From Haberlea rhodopensis (taxonomy: Eukaryota; Streptophyta; Magnoliopsida; Lamiales; Gesneriaceae): a stretch of 64,000 nt of DNA. Of the stretch, positions 57,276 to 64,000 are shown piece after piece. The position numbers and the translations under genes were made by a program. The stretch's first letter is position 1. Each line of letters opens with the position of its first letter. Location of the stretch: contig CAJQUN010000001.1 of NCBI GenBank assembly GCA_907163345.1, forward strand, positions 2,976,001 through 3,040,000, written 5' to 3'. Under the pieces are notes generated by a model, which saw only the letters and a program-made list of their open reading frames with translations, ran no database searches and was not told where the DNA came from.

Positions 57276-59107
57276 ATTCGGATATTCCTTCCACCACCAA
57301 ATCTCAGGTGACTACAGATAAGCAAACTCACTTTTGAGATGAATAAGCTAACTCACTTGAGACGTGGGAGTGCGTGGAGTTAACATGTTCATTTATATCT
57401 ACGATGGGACGTATATAAAAGGACAGTATTTTAGTTTTATTTTTTGTATGCCTAGCTGGATTCCAGTCGGCATAAGTTTGTTAATTCGATTATATATATA
57501 TATATATATACTAAAAATGTCTTCGGAGTGTTCCAGCCTTGCCTAGCTGGATAGGCGATGTCTCTGTCCACCTTGGACAGACTCAATTTCGAGTCGAGCA
57601 TGTGGCCCAAAATTTGTTTAAAAAATTCTCCAACCCCATCAAAAAAAATGTCTTTGCATTGTAAATTTCCATATAGCTCTAAATTTTTGTAGTTATGATT
57701 TTTTTTTATAATGTTTATGATTTTTCCCACCCACATTTGAACCACCACGTTTGTTGTGTGCCATGTTTATTATTATTGGTTCTCCTATTTTTTTTCTGGG
57801 TAGCCAAGTATCCAGGTCCAACTACTCCTTGGGATGACGACATTCTCATATACGTCCCTCAAGTAAAATATTGATACCGTCATATTTATATACACTTGAC
57901 GCTACTCTCATTTAGTTTTCATCATGTTATCACTCACATTACCTTCAAAATGTTTTACGGTTATGTTTTGCCGGTGGGCAAAAAACAATAATAAATGTTC
58001 TCGTATCTCTATCGTATGCATATCATGTGTTTTCAAATGGAAAGGCGCACACAATTAATTAAAACCTCTCCAATTACAATTAGTTAACCTTTATCGTAGT
58101 ACTATTAGAAGAAGAAAAAAATATGAGTGTTTGCTACCACCTATTTGTGATCAGCTTATGTGTTAGAATACCTTAATGTGTTCAACAAACTAACTTGTTA
58201 TAATAGAATTTGAAACGTCTTAGTGACTGCAGTTTTTAAATATGCTGATGCGTCGGATATTAATTTGTTCGTTAGAAACTAGTATTTGTAATATATTGTT
58301 GTTGTATTTCATTAACGTAGATGTGAGCTTGAGTTGTTGTGAATTAGATAGGAACTTGTTCGTTGTTGTGAATTCATCACTTGCTTTTGTACGTGGATGT
58401 CATATATCTATATATTTCTATAAAGGGTCGTAAAATGCTTGAGTCATTGAACCATATCACAGGGAGTTTCGGTTGGCCGTACAAATGAGTGGTTGAGTTG
58501 TGAAATCATAGTAGTTAGCATATTGTTCGTTGATTGTGTCAATACCATGTTTTATATATACTGATTTTGCTAATAATTACTCGTTGATTGAAATACAACC
58601 TTGAACGGAAGATGGGATGGGATAGGATAATTGCCGATCATCGCAGTTGCATCAACCACCACCCACCCCACCCAATCTTTAGAAATCCAATAAAAAAAGC
58701 AAAAAAAACGAAAAAACCAAATATAAAATTAACGGGCATTTAAAACTCGATATTTAAAAAATTAGACACAAAACCCCTTAATGGCATTTTACGACGAAAT
58801 CATATATTAGACAGCAGCCATTCAAGTAGAAATAATATCCTCAAAGAGTCGTTGACAGATAATTTGGACAGGGTAACATGACATAATATGTCGATGACGT
58901 TTTTACTACAGGAGAACATAAAAGACCACAAATTTTCCCTCGCCATCGTCAAGATTGAATTCATAAATTGAGTACATTCACAGCCTCGAATCTGACATTT
59001 AAAAATTAAGTAAACATCAGAGAGAACTTTTTTATTGTCACCCCAAGCATAAACGAAAAACACAGGAATTGAAAAGTTTTTCAGACATGCCAGGCAACAA
59101 TTCAGTA
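57276..59107. other. GH3 upstream region and E2 3' UTR
   Basis: Right of the GH3 start codon, with a (TA) run at about 57492-57511. The rest is AT-rich without a gene. The last 300 bases before 59108 probably contain the 3' UTR of the E2 gene. I see no conserved promoter element that I would name. Confidence 0.5.
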
Positions 59108-59887
59108 TCATCCCATCGCGTATTTCTGTGACCAGCTGCGAGCAGTGGCCTCATATTTTGCTCGGTCAGTCTTGTACATATGGGCGATTTCTGGCACGAG
59201 GGGATCATCAGGATTCGGGTCCGTCAGCAAGGAGCAAATAGAAAGCAGGACCTGAAATCATAATTTTTCAAATATATCAGAACTTACGCAAGTATAGATG
59301 TGAAATATGACTAGAAATAGCAAAGGAATCCACAGCCAGATACCATTGAAACCCGAGCAGTTCCCAGATGTAAATTTTCAAGTATAAAGGCTTGAGAAAA
59401 AAGGTGGTACTATAATACATGCTTCGAGTCACTTGTATCGGCAAAGGCGTAAAGTCTGGGCACACAGTGGTAGTACTAAAACCAGAAATACAGCATAAAC
59501 CGAAAACTTATGCCAGTATCCAGACAACATGAACAACAGAAGATTCTAAAAAAGTTGACAAATACGGTTGCAACTAGAAAACAAATACTACAAAACTGAA
59601 GCGGATAGCAAAAGGAACATAATATTTAAAAAAACCATATACTGCACATAATTGGTGCTAAAATCACCACCACATTTAGAATACAACAACAACAACAACT
59701 AAGCCTTTAATCCCAAGTGAATTCAGAGAAAAGACCAATAATGACTCTTTAAAAAGGTGAAAAAAGGAGAGTTTGACCAGCTGCTATTGCCTTCCAAATA
59801 AATTGAGGCGCAAAATCATCAACTGATTTTCAGAGACAGAAATCTCAAAGTTGGCTGTTAATCAGATGCAGTTGTACTGGTTCCAGC

Positions 59888-59948
<61 letters not shown>

Positions 59949-61898
59949 CCCACAAACACATATATGTATGTAAGCTACCATGAAAAGTTGAAACAATTCA
60001 ACAATAGAGCCCAATAACCTTAGAGCTAGCAACAAACAAATATTATCCAAAGTTCCTCCACACAACCGAAGTTACACCAAAGGCATAAACAAACGAAGAT
60101 TAGACATGAATAAACTAAATATATAGCACCTTTGATATGGTCAACGCTGGACTCCACTGTTCCTTCAGAATATCAAGGCAGATGCTTCCATTGCTATTAA
60201 TGTTCGGATGAAACACCTTTGTTCTAAATGCAACCTGCAGCGCGAAGATTACTTTTCACAAGTTCGAGGAGCAGAAAAGCCTATACAGAGATTCAACCCT
60301 GCTCAGACTCCAAGTAGCACCTCAATGTTCAAAAGTAACAAAGCAGGATAATCTACTTAATACAGGCACATATTCCACAAAATATATATTTAATATGGAT
60401 GCACCATAGACAAGCAAACTTATATTTTCCAGGTTGTCAAATGCTGCAAATACCACGTGGCCATTGTTTCAACAGTATCACAAAAATAAGGGTTTCAATA
60501 TTCTTGACGATTATGCACAACAGTGATAACGGCAGGGGGTAACATCCTTGCAACAGAAATAATTTTTTTAGAGTTTTAGTTTCCAGAGTTGCCAATTTAG
60601 AAGGTACAACATAATATGAAACGTTACATCAATAGCAGACAAAGGTACAAGAAAAATAATCACAAAATGGCTTATGATAGAAGAACTCCACAATAAATGT
60701 TTAGATTTTAGAGCGCAGTACATTGCCTCAACTCATTCAATCCAAAGCTTGATCAACCTTGCAAGTACAAAAGATAAGTCTTATAAACACATGTGACCAT
60801 ACCTTTGGTGGCTTGAAAGGATAATCAGGGGGGAAATGAATTGAAACTAGAAATACACCTCCAGCATAAGGACTGTCAGAAGGTCCCATAATTGTTGCTT
60901 GCCAATGGAACATATCTTCTGCTACAGGACCTACAATAAGTTACTTGAGGTTAATTGCAAGTCAATAGAATCGATAAGTACTACCATCCGCAACATGTCC
61001 AAAAAATGCATGCTACAAAATGTTTAACTTGACAAGCCTATCCAGGAATCTGCCTATATTGGAAAGATGAGCAGTAGCAGTAAGAGAGCACAGCAAATAA
61101 AACAAACATTATAAACTAAAAACACGGTTTTGTGGCAAAAATAGATCACTGATAATCAGTGGTAGTAAAAATACATCAGGACATGCTAATAGAGGGTCAA
61201 ATGTCCATCAAAACACCAGGCAAGATCAGCATAGGATAAGAAATCAGTGGTGAGATGTTAAACCCAGTGGTATTGGTGCGTACCAACGTGTTGGGGGTAA
61301 TGAAGAGAAGAAATCTCAGATCAATTTAACTCGAAGGTAAACATACAAAAGATAAGACAATTTAAAACATTATCTTGCTAACACAAGAATAATTACATAA
61401 ATCAGTAGCCATTGATGCAATTACCACTAAAATCTAGCAAATCTGATTGAAATTCAATCAGTTTATCCATTAACAATTCCAAATTCCAAACTTTCTTCCG
61501 TCATCTATAGTAGATCTGGCATTTTACCGATATCCTCAGACAAGGCAAACAGTTTATATAAGCCATAATAACTCATATTCAACTGAAGCATGAACCGAGA
61601 AGATAAATGTCTAAATTATTTCTGCAACCAAACAAAAGCTACAGCACTGGAGATCCATCTCAAAATATTTTATACCGACATTCTTAATTATATAGTCTTC
61701 AGCAAAACAAGTTGAAAACTAAACATCATAAAAATTATTTCAACATTTTCCAATTTCAACTGCTGAAAAACAGCAAACATATGGTAGGAGAAAAAACCCT
61801 CAGAATCAGAAAAATTAGCAAAATGTACCCGCACTGCATGACGTTGGAGGATCCTTCTGCAAATCCTTGAGCTCCTTCAGTATCCGTTTCGATGCCAT
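59108..61898 (-). CDS. Ubiquitin-conjugating enzyme E2, UBE2D/UBC8 type
   Basis: Carries ubiquitin as a thioester and passes it on with RING or U-box E3 ligases. Four exons: 61829-61898, 60803-60930, 60130-60234, 59108-59251, in phase, giving 148 residues, the exact family length. MASKRILKELKDLQKDPP forms the N-terminal helix for E1/E3 contact. FHWQATIMGP and FPPDYPFKPPK precede the HPN motif (VFHPNINSNGSICLDI), where the Cys is the catalytic residue (about 85), followed by WSPALTISKVLLSI and the C-terminal YEATARSWSQKYAMG. No damage. Belongs to the UBC8/9/10/11/28-30 group; the exact member cannot be told by eye. A leader exon at about 62133-62240 suggests a 5'-UTR intron. Confidence 0.95.
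59680..59745 (-). repeat. RTE-like 3' tail fragment
   Basis: On the minus strand it reads CACTTGGGATTAAAGGCTTA followed by GTTGTTGTTGTTGT, the same kind of 3' terminus as the RTE fragment at about 18710-18750. A short relic in E2 intron 3 with no coding part. Confidence 0.5.
59887..59944. repeat. (TA)n microsatellite
   Basis: A nearly pure TA repeat with one C interruption, in E2 intron 3. Expected to vary between individuals. Confidence 0.95.
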
Positions 61899-62132
61899 AT
61901 TCCTTCTCTATTTACCTCAAAACAAAACCCTAACCTATCAAATATCGCTAAAAGTTTCAAAATCAAAATATCATCGTATAATAAAAACATAAACCAAGCA
62001 ATTAGTATTAAAACATCTAAAATCAGACAACAGAAAACTAATAATTAAAAACTGAACAAAATCTGTAGAAAAGGAAAATATATACATATCATAATAAAAA
62101 TCAATACAACTATACATAGCTAAAGAGAATAC

Positions 62133-62240
62133 CTGATTGAAAAATAGATGACGGCACCAAGCTAGCTAGGGTTGCAGACAGATATTGAAATTGACGATAA
62201 CAGAAGAATTGAGCAAATGGATTTTGCGTTACCTTACGAG
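62133..62240 (-). promoter_or_regulatory. Putative 5'-UTR exon of the E2 gene
   Basis: On the minus strand a leader-like segment ends TTTTTCAATCAG before GTATTC, a good donor. A matching acceptor would lie just upstream of the ATG at 61898 (candidate ACTTTTAG near 61950). A leader intron is common in plant UBC8-type E2 genes. The right border is a guess. Confidence 0.5.
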
Positions 62241-62280
62241 TGTGTGTGGGTGGGGACGAATCCGTCTCGAAAATTATGTG

Positions 62281-63184
62281 GCAGTCAAAAAATAATGGAA
62301 CTGGCGTGCAACCAACGCCATATTACCTTTACACCCTGACCCTGTGTCCCGGAAGTTGGAACCACCATTTCCATAATTATTATATTATATTATATATACT
62401 AGTAGCCCATACACAAATTGCATGCATATATAGTTATTTATTTTTGCAAAATATATTTTTTATTATCATAAATATTTATAAAAATTACTTTATTTTTTAA
62501 TAATTATTTTATCTTCTATTTATTCTTATTATATGATATAATAGATTTTTAATATTTTTATTTAAATTATTTATATTTTTAAATTAGCAATGAATCTGGT
62601 GTTTTTAATTTTAGATTGAAATGTTTTATTTTTGAATTGTGAGGGTAGTCTTGGAATACAAACAAAAGTGGCATAATATAAAATGAGAGGCAATATTGAA
62701 ATTATGAAAACGTCACCAAAGAAGTTACTCTAAGATGCTCTTGTATTATAATATAATAATAATAATAATTATATATAGTATAGATATATAATATAATATA
62801 TATACTTGAAAATTAACTTTATCAAAAACTTCATTTTATGATTAAAAACTCAATAAAGTAAAAATACTTTTTAAAAACTTATTATACGAAAAAATTGACT
62901 GATCAAAATATAAATTTCTTTTGCCTAAATTATTCTAGAATTAAAGTTATAGTTTATTACGGAGAATATCTTGATTTGATCAATATATCTTTTTGATTTT
63001 ATGTCATATAATATAAAGATAAAAAAACTTTCAGATAATTATTGAGCTTAATGTTTAATTAAAATCCAACAATTTAAAGAAAAATATTTTATTTCTTAGA
63101 ATTTAAAATGATACCAAATGTTATCCAACGGCTAATATTTTGAAGATTTGAAAACAAATATATTAAGGTTGTATCCGAAATAGC
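62281..63184. other. AT-rich intergenic sequence
   Basis: Very AT-rich with short TA and AAT runs (62370-62400, 62745-62800). No gene or clear element border seen. Confidence 0.5.
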
Positions 63185-63921
63185 TAGGGGTGTACGTGCA
63201 TGTGTTCGATGGGTAAGCATAAAAAAATCACCCAACCCAATACATGTGGGTTGTTAAATTGTTAAACAACAACCACACAATAAATATACAAAACCACGTG
63301 GTTCAGTGACTACGGGAGAGGATGGATACGAGTGAGTGCGGTGGATAGTCGTTCAAATTGAAATATATTATAATTATTTTACAATTTTTTAAACCCAGAT
63401 ATTCATTGTCGATGATAATTAATAGAAGTAAAATAAATAAAATGAGGGAACAACATAAAATAAAAATAAAACATAAATTCATGTACACAAAAATAATTTA
63501 CGAAATATAATTATCAAATCATTTGCAATTGAAAATCAAAGACAGTTAATTTCATAGATCACCAAGCATAACATCATAATCCTAAAACTAGATATCATAT
63601 ATCCAAATGACAGGTAACTGACTAAATATTATTTAAAAATTATAATTTACAATTTAAACCATTAAAATATGTAATTTTATTATTTAAGATAATATTTAAT
63701 TTTTATAATATAAGATATCTTAATATATAAAGATGCGGGCGGGCAGGTTGGGTGGGCATGCGGGGATGGATATGCAATCATCCATTGTCCGCCCATAGAA
63801 ATGCGGGTTGCTCGATTTTTCAATTGCAGCATTTTTTTCAAATGTTGAAACAGACGGATATGGGTGAGTGAATGCGGGTCGGGTGACTTGGTTGGGTTGT
63901 ACGATTTTTTTGTACACCCTA
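63185..63921. mobile_element. Old hAT-like MITE, family D
   Basis: Ends TAGGGGTGTAC and GTACACCCTA (the right end lacks one C). Flanking 8-mers GAAATAGC (63177-63184) and AATATAGC (63922-63929) agree at six of eight bases. The inner arms carry GGGTGGGC, GCGGGTTG and CCCAACCC words around a long AT-rich centre. It looks like a further, older relative of the elements at 7732, 15772 and 21694. The call is weaker because the duplication is imperfect. Confidence 0.6.
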
Positions 63922-64000
63922 AATATAGCGCATAAAGTAATTAAGAATTTGTCAGGTAGATTTAGATACGAAGTTATGCCAACCATTCTTTGGAATCTGG

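Overview
The window is nuclear DNA of a flowering plant, very probably a eudicot. The evidence is intron-rich genes with GT/AG junctions, plastid-targeted nuclear proteins, plant-type F-box/FBD proteins, and dense L1, Copia, Gypsy and hAT debris. I cannot name the species; an asterid is only a guess. All gene models were joined by eye from reading frames, splice sites and family knowledge, and every predicted exon set keeps phase.

Layout. 1-8650: two related L1 LINEs in opposite orientation (+ then -), separated by a Copia-like LTR fragment rich in CTAGGGTTT words. The minus LINE carries an hAT MITE with a perfect 8-bp target duplication. 10649-17558 (+): the last nine exons of F2KP, the fructose-2,6-bisphosphatase half of the bifunctional enzyme. 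Its introns hold a Gypsy remnant with inverted LTR copies, an L1 tail and a second hAT family that encloses a tRNA-like relic. 17270-26620: a tandem segmental duplication of the F2KP 3' end plus an F-box/LRR/FBD gene. The left F-box copy is dead; the right copy (24809-26342, -) is intact. 26871-29392: a 3'-truncated Copia element (-). 29747-30160: a Mutator-like MITE. 30395-38104 (+): plastid ribosomal protein L4 (uL4c), whose putative last intron contains a complete but decayed Copia element (31437-37569, TSD GTTAA), itself hit by a solo LTR (TSD CCATA). 40426-48357 (-): a 13-exon FtsH7/FtsH9-type protease gene of 809 codons. 49216-57275 (-): a 9-exon GH3 beta-glucosidase-like gene of 603 codons. 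59108-61898 (-): a 4-exon, 148-residue ubiquitin-conjugating enzyme (UBE2D/UBC8 type). The right end is AT-rich and holds an older hAT-like element.

The genes form no operon or pathway. Two are linked by theme: uL4c and FtsH7/9 both act in the plastid. The main structural story is transposon nesting. At least six non-autonomous hAT-like insertions start with TAGGGGTG or a near variant; four keep perfect 8-bp duplications and are built from reiterated short words. I found no convincing new biochemical system. The most unusual observations are the hAT MITE cluster with its tRNA-like passenger, the 6.9-kb terminal intron of RPL4 with one Ala codon plus stop beyond it, and the F2KP/F-box duplication.
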